21,317 nt of DNA, taken from IMG/VR virus record IMGVR_UViG_3300029448_000526, positions 1 to 21,317 of that record; one strand, given 5' to 3'. Both the position numbers and the translations under genes were made by a program. The stretch comes from a virus. Below are positions 4,834-12,443 of this stretch, piece after piece (the stretch's first letter is position 1; each line of letters starts with the position of its first letter). The notes beneath the pieces were generated by a model that saw only the letters and a program-made list of their open reading frames with translations, did not search any database and had not been told where the DNA came from.

Positions 4834-4843
4834 GTTATACATT
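4834..4843 (-). promoter_or_regulatory. -10 region of the leftward promoter (AATGTATAAC)
   Basis: On the minus strand TGTAAATTAATGTATAACAAAT closely follows the shared promoter block of 1813, 2263 and 3609 with two changes (AATG for GATG, TATAAC for TATAAT). The -35 at 17 bases (ATTTTC) is poor, so the promoter may need an activator or the conserved spacer block. Confidence 0.5.
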
Positions 4844-4865
4844 AATTTACACACCAGAAAATATC

Positions 4866-5023
4866 TTTGGGTCTCTATTGGGTCGCGTCCCATTTTTTGA
4901 CAGCTTTATATTCCAGACCCCCACCCCCACGATTAGGGGGGTATGTGCTGTGTGTAGTGCTAGTAAAATAACAATAAACACAAACAATCAGCAAAAAATT
5001 AGTTTTGGGACCCCTATTGAGGT
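4866..5023. other. divergent intergenic region with imperfect direct repeat and C/G hairpin
   Basis: No gene is supported between 4734 and 5037. An imperfect direct repeat is present: TTTGGGTCTCTATTGGGT (4866-4883) and TTTGGGACCCCTATTGAGGT (5004-5023). GGGTCGCGTCCC (4880-4891) is a near-palindrome. A C-rich run leads into ACCCCC (4923-4929 area) facing GGGGGT (4937-4942), which would form a strong hairpin without a U tract. A -10-like TAAAAT at 4964-4969 has no clear -35. The position before terL would suit a packaging site or the rightward promoter, but neither is shown. Confidence 0.4.
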
Positions 5024-5024
5024 A

Positions 5025-5041
5025 CCATATTCCCCATATGG
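5025..5041 (+). promoter_or_regulatory. inverted repeat enclosing the terL start codon
   Basis: CCATAT (5025-5030), TCCCC, ATATGG (5036-5041) is a perfect 6-bp inverted repeat. The AUG of terL (5038-5040) lies in its 3' arm, and the only ribosome-site-like GAGG (5019-5022) is just 5' of the stem, 15 bases from the AUG. The hairpin could restrict terminase translation. Confidence 0.45.
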
Positions 5042-6507
5042 AGAAGGAAGCATTCTTAGGTCATGTTTCAGATGACTCTCTCAAAGAGATAGTCGCTATA
5101 CAAGATCGCATAAAAAAATTAGATACCAGCGGCAAAGCTAAGAAAGACTTCATCCATTACATCAAAAATGTATGGGACGGCTTCATCGAAGGCGAACACC
5201 ACAAGCTCTTCGCCAAAAAGCTCGAAGCTGTAGCCAACGGCAAATGCAAACGCCTAATCGTTAACATGCCCCCACGTCATACCAAATCTGAGTTTGCTTC
5301 GGTTTACTTCCCGAGCTGGATCATGGGCCTGAAGCCTGACATGAAAATTATGCAAACCACCCACACCGCCGAACTCTCGGCAAGGTTCGGCCGTAAGGTA
5401 CGTAACCTGATGGACACCACTGAGTACAAGCACATCTTTGAGAACGTGAGCCTATCGGCTGATTCCAAGTCGGCAGGTCGCTGGGAGACGAGTCACGGTG
5501 GCGAATACTTTGCTGCTGGAGTCGGTGGCGCGATTACAGGGCGAGGTGCGGATCTGCTGATTATTGACGACCCCCACTCTGAGCAAGATGCCCTTTCGCC
5601 CACTGCGCTTGAGTCGGCTTATGAGTGGTACACCTCTGGTCCGCGTCAGCGTTTGCAACCGGGCGGTGCTATTGTGATAGTCATGACTAGGTGGAGCACG
5701 CTTGATTTGACTGAGAAGCTCTTGAGACGCATGGGCGAAGATCACTCAGACCAATGGGAAGTCTTGGAACTCCCTGCCATTTTAGAAAGCGGTAAGCCTT
5801 TGTGGCCTGGTTTTTGGAAGCTCGAAGAACTTGAGTCAGTGAAAGCTTCTTTGCCGGTGGCCAAGTGGAACGCCCAGTACATGCAAAACCCTACCTCTGA
5901 GGAGGGGGCTTTGATTAAACGTGAGTGGTGGCAGATGTGGGAACACGATGAGCCACCCCCTTGTTCGTACATACTGCAATCTTACGATACCGCTTTTAGT
6001 TCTAAGCAAACTGCTGACTATAGTGCCATTACCACCTGGGGCGTGTTTCGTCCGAGTGATGGTGCACCTGAGTCGATTATTTTGCTTGATGCCAAACGTG
6101 GGCGTTGGGACTTTCCGGAGTTGAAAACCACAGCTTACGATGAATACATGTATTGGCAACCGGATACTGTCTTGGTAGAATCCCAAGCAAGTGGTACGCC
6201 TTTGACCCATGAGTTGCGGATGATGGGAATCCCGGTGGTGAACTATCGACCTACCAAAGGCAGAGATAAAGTTACTAGGGTGCACTCAGTGTCACCTGTG
6301 TTTGAAGCTGGTATGGTGTGGGCTCCAGAAGCTATTTATGCAGATGAAGTCATGGAAGAATGTGCAGCCTTTCCGTATGGCGAAAACGATGATTTTGTAG
6401 ATTCGACAACACAGGCTATACTAAGATTTCGTCAAGGTAACTTTGTGCGATTGGCAACTGACGAAGAGGATGAAGAGCCAATCCCTAGACAACGGATTTA
6501 TTATTAG
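5038..6507 (+). CDS. terL: terminase large subunit (ATPase-nuclease)
   Basis: The 489-residue motor that cuts concatemeric DNA and pumps it through the portal. From the ATG at 5038: Walker A variant MPPRHTKSE at 77-85 (Thr where Gly is usual), Walker B LLIIDDP at 173-179, coupling motif IVMTRWS at 214-220. The RNase H-like nuclease follows, with D317 (SYDTAF), E381 (VESQAS) and an acidic cluster at 451-455 (DDFVD). Length and order match the TerL families with a C-terminal Terminase_6C-type nuclease. In-frame TTG codons at 5005 and 5017 could extend the protein, but the ATG is the conservative choice although its ribosome site is poor. No small terminase is seen. The first half is GC-richer than its surroundings (35 of 60 bases G or C at 5641-5700). 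Confidence 0.96.
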   Translation: MEKEAFLGHVSDDSLKEIVAIQDRIKKLDTSGKAKKDFIHYIKNVWDGFIEGEHHKLFAKKLEAVANGKCKRLIVNMPPRHTKSEFASVYFPSWIMGLKPDMKIMQTTHTAELSARFGRKVRNLMDTTEYKHIFENVSLSADSKSAGRWETSHGGEYFAAGVGGAITGRGADLLIIDDPHSEQDALSPTALESAYEWYTSGPRQRLQPGGAIVIVMTRWSTLDLTEKLLRRMGEDHSDQWEVLELPAILESGKPLWPGFWKLEELESVKASLPVAKWNAQYMQNPTSEEGALIKREWWQMWEHDEPPPCSYILQSYDTAFSSKQTADYSAITTWGVFRPSDGAPESIILLDAKRGRWDFPELKTTAYDEYMYWQPDTVLVESQASGTPLTHELRMMGIPVVNYRPTKGRDKVTRVHSVSPVFEAGMVWAPEAIYADEVMEECAAFPYGENDDFVDSTTQAILRFRQGNFVRLATDEEDEEPIPRQRIYY

Positions 6508-6515
6508 AGGCCAAG

Positions 6516-6731
6516 ATGTCGAAAAAGAAAAAGTTCATAGATTCAATGAAAGATGTTTCAAAGAAAACTGCTGATAGAATTAGAACAGGAAAAATTAAAA
6601 TAAAGTCTGACGATCCAGATATACAAAAAGCTATTGACAAAGAGTTTCCACCATTGAAGCCAGTAAAGAAAATGACTGGTGGTGGCATTGCCATCAAAGG
6701 ACACGGCAAAGCATTTACAGGAAAAACATAA
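6516..6731 (+). CDS. small basic protein with Gly-rich tail (71 aa)
   Basis: Begins MSKKKKFIDSMKDVSKKTADRI and ends MTGGGIAIKGHGKAFTGKT. The body is basic and helical; the last 16 residues form a glycine-rich tail with the pattern GGG-A-KG-G-AF-G, which resembles the tail of the 57-aa protein at 9578-9751 (GGGAALRGTKFNG). A GAGG ribosome site precedes the ATG, and the stop is directly followed by the portal ATG. Position between terminase and portal would suit a small virion or DNA-binding protein, but the function is unknown. Confidence 0.8.
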   Translation: MSKKKKFIDSMKDVSKKTADRIRTGKIKIKSDDPDIQKAIDKEFPPLKPVKKMTGGGIAIKGHGKAFTGKT

Positions 6732-9194
6732 ATGGCAACAGTAGACAAAGCAATCACCATTGAGGATCAAGTTGATCTAAAGGTTAGAGACAGATCCAAA
6801 GAGATGGAGATTGAGGTTGATGTTCAAGAAGAACAACCAGAGCTCGATAACTTTGAAGAGTTAGAAGATGGGACTTTGGTCTTTGGTGAGGCCACGCCTC
6901 CTCTTGATAATACAGATTTCTATGCTAACTTGGCTGAAGTTATTGACAGCCAAGAGCTCAATGTAATTAAGAATGATCTCATGGACAGTGTTGAGTCTGA
7001 TAAAGATTCACGCAGCGATTGGGAACAAACTTATCGTGATGGCCTAGAGTACCTTGGCATGAAGTACGAAGAAAGGTCACAACCCTTTGAGGGTGCAAGT
7101 GGGGTGATGCATCCTCTGTTGGCAGAGTCTGTAACTCAGTTCCAAGCCCAAGCTTACAATGAGATCTTGCCATCGCAAGGCCCAGTCAAAACTCAAGTCA
7201 TAGGTATGACAAACCCTGAAACAGAACAACAAGCATCACGCGTACAAGAGTTCATGAACTATCAGCTCATGCAAGTGATGAAAGAGTATGACTCTGAAAC
7301 CGATCAGATGTTGTTCTATCTACCATTGAGTGGTTCAGCTTTTAGAAAAGTTTATTACGACCAAAATGTTAATCGAGCTGTCTCTAAATTTATTCCAAGC
7401 GAAGATTTGATTGTGCCCTATGGTACGACTGACTTGCACAGTGCCAATAGAGTAACTCATGTGGTGAGCATGTCCATGAATGATGTGCGCAAGTTACAGC
7501 AAGTAGGTTTTTACAAAGACATAGATATCAGTGATGACAGTTATAACGCTGATGAATATGACGATGTGCAAGAAGAGATAGATGATATTCAAGGAGTCAA
7601 GCCTAGCTATGGTGATGATGACATGTGTCAACTCCATGAGATTCACACTGATTTAGATATCACTGGCTACCAAGACATGAACGCTGAAGGTGAAGAGACA
7701 GGCATCAAACTGCCTTACATCGTTACCATTGCTGATGACAAAGTTTTATCTATCAGAAGAAACTACAAGCAAGAAGATCCACTCAAACAAAAAATTAATT
7801 ACTTTGTGCATTACAAGTTTTTACCAGGCCTAGGTTTCTATGGCTTTGGTTTAACGCACATGATCGGAGGCTTATCGAAAGCCTCAACTTCAATCTTACG
7901 ACAATTAATCGATGCAGGCACATTATCCAATTTGCCAGCAGGCTTTAAGGCTCGTGGGATTCGTATTCGCAATGACGATCAACCTTTACAACCTGGCGAG
8001 TTCCGTGACATGGACGCTCCGGGAGGAAGTTTGCGAGACGCCTTCGTACCGCTACCGTTCAAGGAACCTTCTCAAACGTTACTTTCTCTCCTGGGAATCC
8101 TTGTCGATAGTGGAAGGCGTTTCGCTTCGATTGCTGATTTGCAAGTGGGCGATGCCAATGCCAATGCACCAGTAGGCACAACGGTTGCCTTGCTTGAGCG
8201 TGGCACGAGGGTTATGTCTGCAATCCACAAACGTTTGCATTCAAGTCAGCGCATAGAGTTTGAACTCCTTGCGCAAGTCTTTGCTGAGTATTTGCCACCA
8301 GACTATCCATACATGACAGCCAATGGCAATCAAGTTATCAAGCAAACAGACTTTGATGAGCGTGTGGATGTCTTGCCGATCTCAGATCCGAATACTTTTT
8401 CTATGTCTCAAAGAGTCATGATGGCTCAAGAGTTACTTAGAACAGTACAAAGCAATCCCGAGATTCATGGCCCCAATGGTATTCACGAAGCTTACAGAAG
8501 AATGTATGCATCGATGGGTGTGCAAAACATAGAACAGTTATTGCCACCACCCCCACAACCACAACCCATGGACCCTGCAAGTGAGAACGCAGGTTTAATC
8601 TCTGGTATACCGCAACAAGCTTTTGCAGGCCAAGATCATGACTCTCACATTAATTCACACATGTCTTTGTATGGAACCATCACCGCACAAACCAATCCAG
8701 CGGTGCTGTCTTTGATACAGTCACACATTTACCAGCATGTATCTTTTAGAGCTTCTGAAATCGTTGACCAACAAAATGCTCAGAATCCAGAGTTCCAAGC
8801 AATGCTACAGCAAATCAGTATGTTGCCACCGGAAATGGCCATGGGCTATCAGCAACAACTACAGGATTCTGTGGCTCGTGATGTGGCCGCAGTGGTATCG
8901 CAGTTGACTGAACAAATCAATCAAATGTTTATGCCACCTCCGCCAATGCCAGATCCACTGGTAGAATTAAGGGGCAAAGAACTAGACATTAAAGCTGATG
9001 ATGTACAACGCAAGCGTGAAGAGTTTGCACAACGTCAACAGTTTGATGCAATGCGAGTCATGCAAAACAAAGATCTTGCAGAGCAAAGACTAGCAATCCA
9101 ACAAGAAATTGCTATGATGAAAGATGCTATTGCTCGTGAAAGAATAGATCAACAAAAGCAATTCAAAGCAATGGACATTATGAGAGGAAAATAA
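6732..9194 (+). CDS. portal protein
   Basis: An 820-residue protein, long as in P22-like short-tailed phages, that forms the dodecameric ring at the capsid vertex through which DNA passes. Visible: an acidic N-terminus; WEQTYRDGLEYLGMKYEERS followed by PFEGASGVMHPLLAESV (about 96-133); the block LPLSGSAFRKVYYD with PSEDLIVPYGTTDL (about 197-237), which I associate with marine phage portals; a central stem and wing region; and a C-terminal part rich in Gln, Met and Pro with a coiled coil over the last 80 residues (VELRGKELDIKADD onward). The ATG directly follows the previous stop, with AGGA 9 bases upstream. Portal identity is from motif recall and position after terL. Confidence 0.93.
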   Translation: MATVDKAITIEDQVDLKVRDRSKEMEIEVDVQEEQPELDNFEELEDGTLVFGEATPPLDNTDFYANLAEVIDSQELNVIKNDLMDSVESDKDSRSDWEQTYRDGLEYLGMKYEERSQPFEGASGVMHPLLAESVTQFQAQAYNEILPSQGPVKTQVIGMTNPETEQQASRVQEFMNYQLMQVMKEYDSETDQMLFYLPLSGSAFRKVYYDQNVNRAVSKFIPSEDLIVPYGTTDLHSANRVTHVVSMSMNDVRKLQQVGFYKDIDISDDSYNADEYDDVQEEIDDIQGVKPSYGDDDMCQLHEIHTDLDITGYQDMNAEGEETGIKLPYIVTIADDKVLSIRRNYKQEDPLKQKINYFVHYKFLPGLGFYGFGLTHMIGGLSKASTSILRQLIDAGTLSNLPAGFKARGIRIRNDDQPLQPGEFRDMDAPGGSLRDAFVPLPFKEPSQTLLSLLGILVDSGRRFASIADLQVGDANANAPVGTTVALLERGTRVMSAIHKRLHSSQRIEFELLAQVFAEYLPPDYPYMTANGNQVIKQTDFDERVDVLPISDPNTFSMSQRVMMAQELLRTVQSNPEIHGPNGIHEAYRRMYASMGVQNIEQLLPPPPQPQPMDPASENAGLISGIPQQAFAGQDHDSHINSHMSLYGTITAQTNPAVLSLIQSHIYQHVSFRASEIVDQQNAQNPEFQAMLQQISMLPPEMAMGYQQQLQDSVARDVAAVVSQLTEQINQMFMPPPPMPDPLVELRGKELDIKADDVQRKREEFAQRQQFDAMRVMQNKDLAEQRLAIQQEIAMMKDAIARERIDQQKQFKAMDIMRGK

Positions 9195-9443
9195 ATGAGT
9201 TCAGTTAGACAAAAAATGGCAGCAGTTAACAAGGCTGCAATGAAAGAAGAAGAGGCAAAATTAAATGGCAATCAACCGATCATCAATGAGGATGCAAGTA
9301 ACGAAGCCGAAAAGGTCGAGAAAAAAGCTGTTAAAAAAACAGTCGCTAAAGTTAAAAAAACTGAAGCTAAAGCCAAAAAAACTAAAGCTGTCGTTAAGAC
9401 TAAGGCCAAGGTAATTAAGAAGGCAGTTAAAAAGAAAAAATAA
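9195..9443 (+). CDS. lysine/alanine-rich histone-tail-like protein (82 aa)
   Basis: The N-terminal 35 residues are mixed and helical (MSSVRQKMAAVNKAAMKEEEAKL...); from about residue 40 the chain is almost only Lys, Ala, Val and Thr (KKAVKKTVAKVKKTEAKAKK and on to KKAVKKKK), as in histone H1 tails and bacterial AlgP-type proteins. Such tails bind DNA non-specifically. The ATG touches the portal stop with an AGGA ribosome site. The product might be packaged with DNA or act as a small head protein; this is inferred from composition only. Confidence 0.8.
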   Translation: MSSVRQKMAAVNKAAMKEEEAKLNGNQPIINEDASNEAEKVEKKAVKKTVAKVKKTEAKAKKTKAVVKTKAKVIKKAVKKKK

Positions 9444-9444
9444 C

Positions 9445-9600
9445 ATGCCTCTAAAAAAAGGTAGCAGTCGGAAGACAATATCTGCTAACATAAGTGAATT
9501 AACACGCAGTGGCAAGAAACAAAAGACTGCCATCGCGATTGCTCTACAAGCAGCAAGAAAAAGTAAAGGTAATAAAAATGGAAAAAGTAAAAGGCGTTAA
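9445..9600 (+). CDS. small basic MPLKKG-type phage protein (51 aa)
   Basis: MPLKKGSSRKTISANISELT, then KKQKTAIAIALQAARKSK and a basic end. I recall a common phage family opening MPLKKGKS--TIS-NI and continuing with a KQ-AVAIAL helix; this fits it closely (the DUF6496-type proteins, name given from memory). The family is basic, short and of unknown role, often found near portal or capsid genes. It starts one base after the preceding stop and its end overlaps the next gene by 23 bases in another frame. Confidence 0.8.
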   Translation: MPLKKGSSRKTISANISELTRSGKKQKTAIAIALQAARKSKGNKNGKSKRR

Positions 9601-9751
9601 AACAAGCGTAACCATCAAAGACCAAGGCACTGTAAACTACAAGCAAGTAGAAAGTATGCCAAACCCAGGCGCACCTAAACCATATGGCAAAGGTAAATCT
9701 CGTGGTGGAGGAGCTGCTTTAAGAGGCACTAAGTTTAACGGAGTTTCTTAA
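9578..9751 (+). CDS. small basic protein with Gly-rich tail (57 aa)
   Basis: The open frame extends upstream to 9509, but ATG 9578 is preferred: AAAGG lies about 9 bases upstream and the extension overlaps the previous gene. MEKVKGVKTSVTIKDQGTVNY looks like a short beta hairpin; then PNPGAPKPYGKGKSRGGG and a tail AALRGTKFNGVS. The tail resembles that of the 71-aa protein at 6516-6731. The ORF overlaps the preceding one by 23 bases. Function unknown; small structural or DNA-contacting protein is plausible. Confidence 0.7.
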   Translation: MEKVKGVKTSVTIKDQGTVNYKQVESMPNPGAPKPYGKGKSRGGGAALRGTKFNGVS

Positions 9752-10762
9752 ATGGCAATTGGTGATGCAATGGTTGCACCTGCTGGTTTACAAAATCAGA
9801 TGTATGGTCAACCAACCAGAGTTCCCGGATACGATCAAGGCTTAAGTCAAGCACCTGGACAAATGGCATTACCACCAGAACCTATGCCGATAGGCAGACC
9901 CACAGCAGTTGTGGGTGGACCAGCATATTTTACCCCCCAAGGCTACAATGCCCCACCCCAGCCCACTCAAGCTTTCATGCCAACTGATGTAAGACCTGAT
10001 CCAATTGGGCAACAGTTCATGCGTCAATACGAAAGCCCTATGGGTCAACAATTTATAGATCAGTACGAAGCAACGCAAGCTCCAATGAGAGAAGCTGAAG
10101 CAGCGGCTCGTGCTGAAGCGCAAGCAGCTCAAGATGCAAGATTCCAAGAAATGATGGATCGCATTGCAGAACTAGAAGGCCAGTTGGCTACACCAACTCC
10201 TTCTCCTGTACCGGAACCAGAACCTTTTGTACCAGGCGGTCCTTTTCCGGGAATACCAGATTTTATAAGAGACTTAGATTTTAGCGGCCTTCCTAATTTT
10301 GATATCGATTACGATGATCTTATGGATCAATATAGAGACAGAGAACCCAATGACAGAGAAACTGATGCTAGAAATGCTGCTCAAATAAGATCTGATGCTA
10401 TTAGACGAAACAGAGGAGAATTGCCTAATCCTAGAAATATTAAAATACGTACAGCACAAGAATTAGCTGATATTGGCTATGATGAGGCTGATGTTGAAGA
10501 AATATTAGAAAGACAACAAAGAAAATTAAATATACCAATAACAAGAGCAGAAGAGCCAGTATACACAACTATGCCAGTTGGAGAGCCAGTGCCTTTTGTT
10601 CCGCCTGTAATGCCTACAGCACCAATTAACATACCTAATATACCAAACATACCTAACATAGATTTTTCAAACTTACCTAAGTTTGAAATTCCAGAAATTG
10701 GAAAACCAGCTATGGGTGGAAGACCAATGATTCCAAGTTTTGGAAACTTTAATTTAAGATAA
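9752..10762 (+). CDS. proline-rich hypothetical virion-module protein (336 aa)
   Basis: Low-complexity N-terminus rich in Pro, Gln, Gly and Met, then two similar segments (GQQFMRQYES and GQQFIDQYEA, about 87-107), a coiled-coil helix (REAEAAARAEAQAAQDARFQ, then MMDRIAELEGQL), a Pro-rich linker (PTPSPVPEPEPF) and a C-terminal part with the related words DFSGLPNFDI (about 176) and DFSNLPKFEI (about 305) plus tandem IPN repeats. The architecture suggests an extended or partly disordered protein. Similar Pro/Gln-rich proteins sit after portals in marine phages, possibly as ejected inner virion or head-assembly proteins. I cannot name it. Confidence 0.85.
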   Translation: MAIGDAMVAPAGLQNQMYGQPTRVPGYDQGLSQAPGQMALPPEPMPIGRPTAVVGGPAYFTPQGYNAPPQPTQAFMPTDVRPDPIGQQFMRQYESPMGQQFIDQYEATQAPMREAEAAARAEAQAAQDARFQEMMDRIAELEGQLATPTPSPVPEPEPFVPGGPFPGIPDFIRDLDFSGLPNFDIDYDDLMDQYRDREPNDRETDARNAAQIRSDAIRRNRGELPNPRNIKIRTAQELADIGYDEADVEEILERQQRKLNIPITRAEEPVYTTMPVGEPVPFVPPVMPTAPINIPNIPNIPNIDFSNLPKFEIPEIGKPAMGGRPMIPSFGNFNLR

Positions 10763-10786
10763 ACATCACATCGGCAGGAGAGAGCC

Positions 10787-10981
10787 ATGGATAGCGTAAA
10801 ACTCGCGGAGTATTTTTTTAAGACTCTGCGCAAAAGAGAACAGGATTTAGTTGACAGTCTTTCAGCAGGGAATGTACAATCCATGGAAGACTACAAATAT
10901 CATATGGGTGCGTTGTCAGCCGTTCGCTCACTCATAGACGATTTAAAAGAAACGCTGCATATGGATGATATCGATGAATGA
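10787..10981 (+). CDS. small helical hypothetical protein (64 aa)
   Basis: MDSVKLAEYFFKTLRKREQD, then DLVDSLSAGNVQSMEDYKYH and a second helix AVRSLIDDLKETLHMDD. Two helices joined by a short loop suggest a helical hairpin, of the kind common between portal and scaffold genes in marine phages. It has a good AGGAGAG ribosome site and its stop overlaps the co-chaperonin start, so the two are probably coupled. The function is unknown. Confidence 0.8.
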   Translation: MDSVKLAEYFFKTLRKREQDLVDSLSAGNVQSMEDYKYHMGALSAVRSLIDDLKETLHMDDIDE

Positions 10982-11429
10982 CAAAGTCGCAGAAAATATA
11001 GAAGAAAAAGAAGAAGCCTCATTAGAAATTGATAAAGCTTTTGTAAAAGAAGAAGCAAGAGTTCTAGATCCTACCTTATTAAACAAACCACTATTAGATA
11101 GAATGCCGACTCCAACAGGTTGGAGAATCTTGGTATTGCCTTATCGTGGCAAAGGCGTAACTGAAGGCGGTATTCAATTGGTCAAAGAAACCATGGACAG
11201 AGAGTCTCTATCTACAGTGGTTGCTTACGTTCTAAAAGTTGGCCCTTTAGCTTATAAAGAAACAGAAAAATATGGAAACAAACCCTGGTGTCAAGAAAAA
11301 GACTGGGTATTGATTGGCAGATACGCTGGATCTCGTTTCCGTTTAGAAGACGATCACGAAGTCAGAATCATTAATGATGATGATGTAATTGGAACTATTT
11401 TAGATCCAGATGATATTAAATCTTTATAA
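10974..11429 (+). CDS. GroES-like co-chaperonin (Cpn10 domain)
   Basis: A 151-residue protein. After an acidic N-terminal extension of about 45 residues, the GroES fold is visible: TGWRILVLPYRGKGVTEGGI (about 51-70), then TVVAYVLKVGPLAY, WCQEKDWVLIGRYAGSRF (about 105-122) and VRIINDDDVIGTI, matching the order of strands in GroES (RILV-P, T-GGI-L, V-AVG, GD-VL---YAG, I---DI). Known relatives such as T4 gp31 replace host GroES so that GroEL can fold the large capsid protein. Here it precedes the scaffold and capsid genes, which suits that role. The flexible mobile loop is the segment around GKGVTEGGIQL. ATG 10974 is chosen for its spacing; ATG 10965 is possible. Confidence 0.9.
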   Translation: MNDKVAENIEEKEEASLEIDKAFVKEEARVLDPTLLNKPLLDRMPTPTGWRILVLPYRGKGVTEGGIQLVKETMDRESLSTVVAYVLKVGPLAYKETEKYGNKPWCQEKDWVLIGRYAGSRFRLEDDHEVRIINDDDVIGTILDPDDIKSL

Positions 11430-11438
11430 GAGGTAATT

Positions 11439-12443
11439 ATGGCTAATGAAGCAGAAAGTATAGATGTTGAAATAACAGAAGAAAAAATTGAAAAGGCCGC
11501 TCTGCCTGAAAAGAAAAGAGTTGAGGAAGAAGTTAGTGATGAGGCTGTTGAAATATCATTAGGTGATAATTCTCAAGCAGTGTCTCCTGTCACTGAAGAT
11601 GAAGTTAAAGAAGATTTTGAGGTTTCTCCTAAAGTAGAAGAAGAAGCAAAAGATTTATCTGAAGTAGAGAAAAGAGCATCTCTAGCACAAAACAGAATTA
11701 ACAAAGCAGTAGCGCAAGCCAAAGAGTTCCAAAGAAGAGAGCTTATGGCAGTGCAGTATGCTAAAGATCTTAAAGACCAAAACGAAAAATTAAGACAACA
11801 ACAAAAATCTTTCTCTAGTAGTTACAGTGATGAGTTCACCAACAGGGTTGAATCTCAAATGACTTTAGCAAAACAAGCTTTAAAGCAAGCAACAGAAGCC
11901 GGTGACCCGGAAGCCGTTGCTTCTGCTACTGAGGCTTTAACTTTGGCTACCACTGATAAAGCTAGACTTGAGCAATATTCTCAAGCACAAAAGCAATATG
12001 AAGAACAAGAAGCCGCTTATTTAGCGCAACAACAAAATCAACCTATAGAGACAGCTGCTCAAGCGGCTGAAGAGTTTAATGAGCCATCACCTAAAGCTCG
12101 TGAATGGGCGCAGAAGAATACTTGGTTTGGACAAGACCAGGTTGCAACGTCAGTTGCATTCGCTGTTCATAAGCAATTAGAGAATGAGGGCTTTGACACA
12201 GACTCAAATGAATACTATAGTGAGATAGATAAACGAGTGCGACAAGAGTTGCCTCACAAATTTAACGTGGAAGCTGACAAAAAACCCGTCCAAACAGTCG
12301 CTTCGCCAACACGCACAACATCGACTGGACGCAAACAAAAAAATCGTATCGAGTTGACACCGAGCGAACAGCTACTAGCTAAGAAGCTTGGAGTGTCATT
12401 TAAAGATTACGCAATACAAAAAGCGAGGCTACAAAAATCATGA
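11439..12443 (+). CDS. scaffold-like head assembly protein (334 aa)
   Basis: Acidic N-terminal third (many Glu; MANEAESIDVEITEEKIEKA), then a long helical, Gln/Lys-rich coiled-coil section (LAQNRINKAVAQAKEFQRRE and on, about 85-205), an Ala/Gln-rich stretch, and a C-terminal region with WAQKNTWFGQ (about 223) and a basic end (RLQKS). This charge distribution and its position two genes before the cement-like protein and capsid gene are typical of phage scaffolding proteins, which assemble the procapsid and leave before or during packaging; the basic C-terminus would contact the shell. Identification is by composition and place, not by a conserved motif. Confidence 0.8.
   Translation: MANEAESIDVEITEEKIEKAALPEKKRVEEEVSDEAVEISLGDNSQAVSPVTEDEVKEDFEVSPKVEEEAKDLSEVEKRASLAQNRINKAVAQAKEFQRRELMAVQYAKDLKDQNEKLRQQQKSFSSSYSDEFTNRVESQMTLAKQALKQATEAGDPEAVASATEALTLATTDKARLEQYSQAQKQYEEQEAAYLAQQQNQPIETAAQAAEEFNEPSPKAREWAQKNTWFGQDQVATSVAFAVHKQLENEGFDTDSNEYYSEIDKRVRQELPHKFNVEADKKPVQTVASPTRTTSTGRKQKNRIELTPSEQLLAKKLGVSFKDYAIQKARLQKS

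Noticed and set aside
4897-4919. Perfect TTGACA at 4897-4902 as a rightward promoter
   Set aside because: No -10-like hexamer lies 16-18 bases downstream; that position is in the C-rich run.
4923-4942. C/G hairpin as an intrinsic terminator
   Set aside because: Neither strand has a U tract after the stem.
5452-6285. Long minus-strand open frames inside terL
   Set aside because: They are antisense shadows of a gene with clear terminase motifs, with no ribosome sites or recognisable domains.
9261-9533. Minus-strand frames rich in Phe and Leu
   Set aside because: They mirror the lysine-rich repeats of the plus-strand gene (AAA and AAG read as TTT and CTT).
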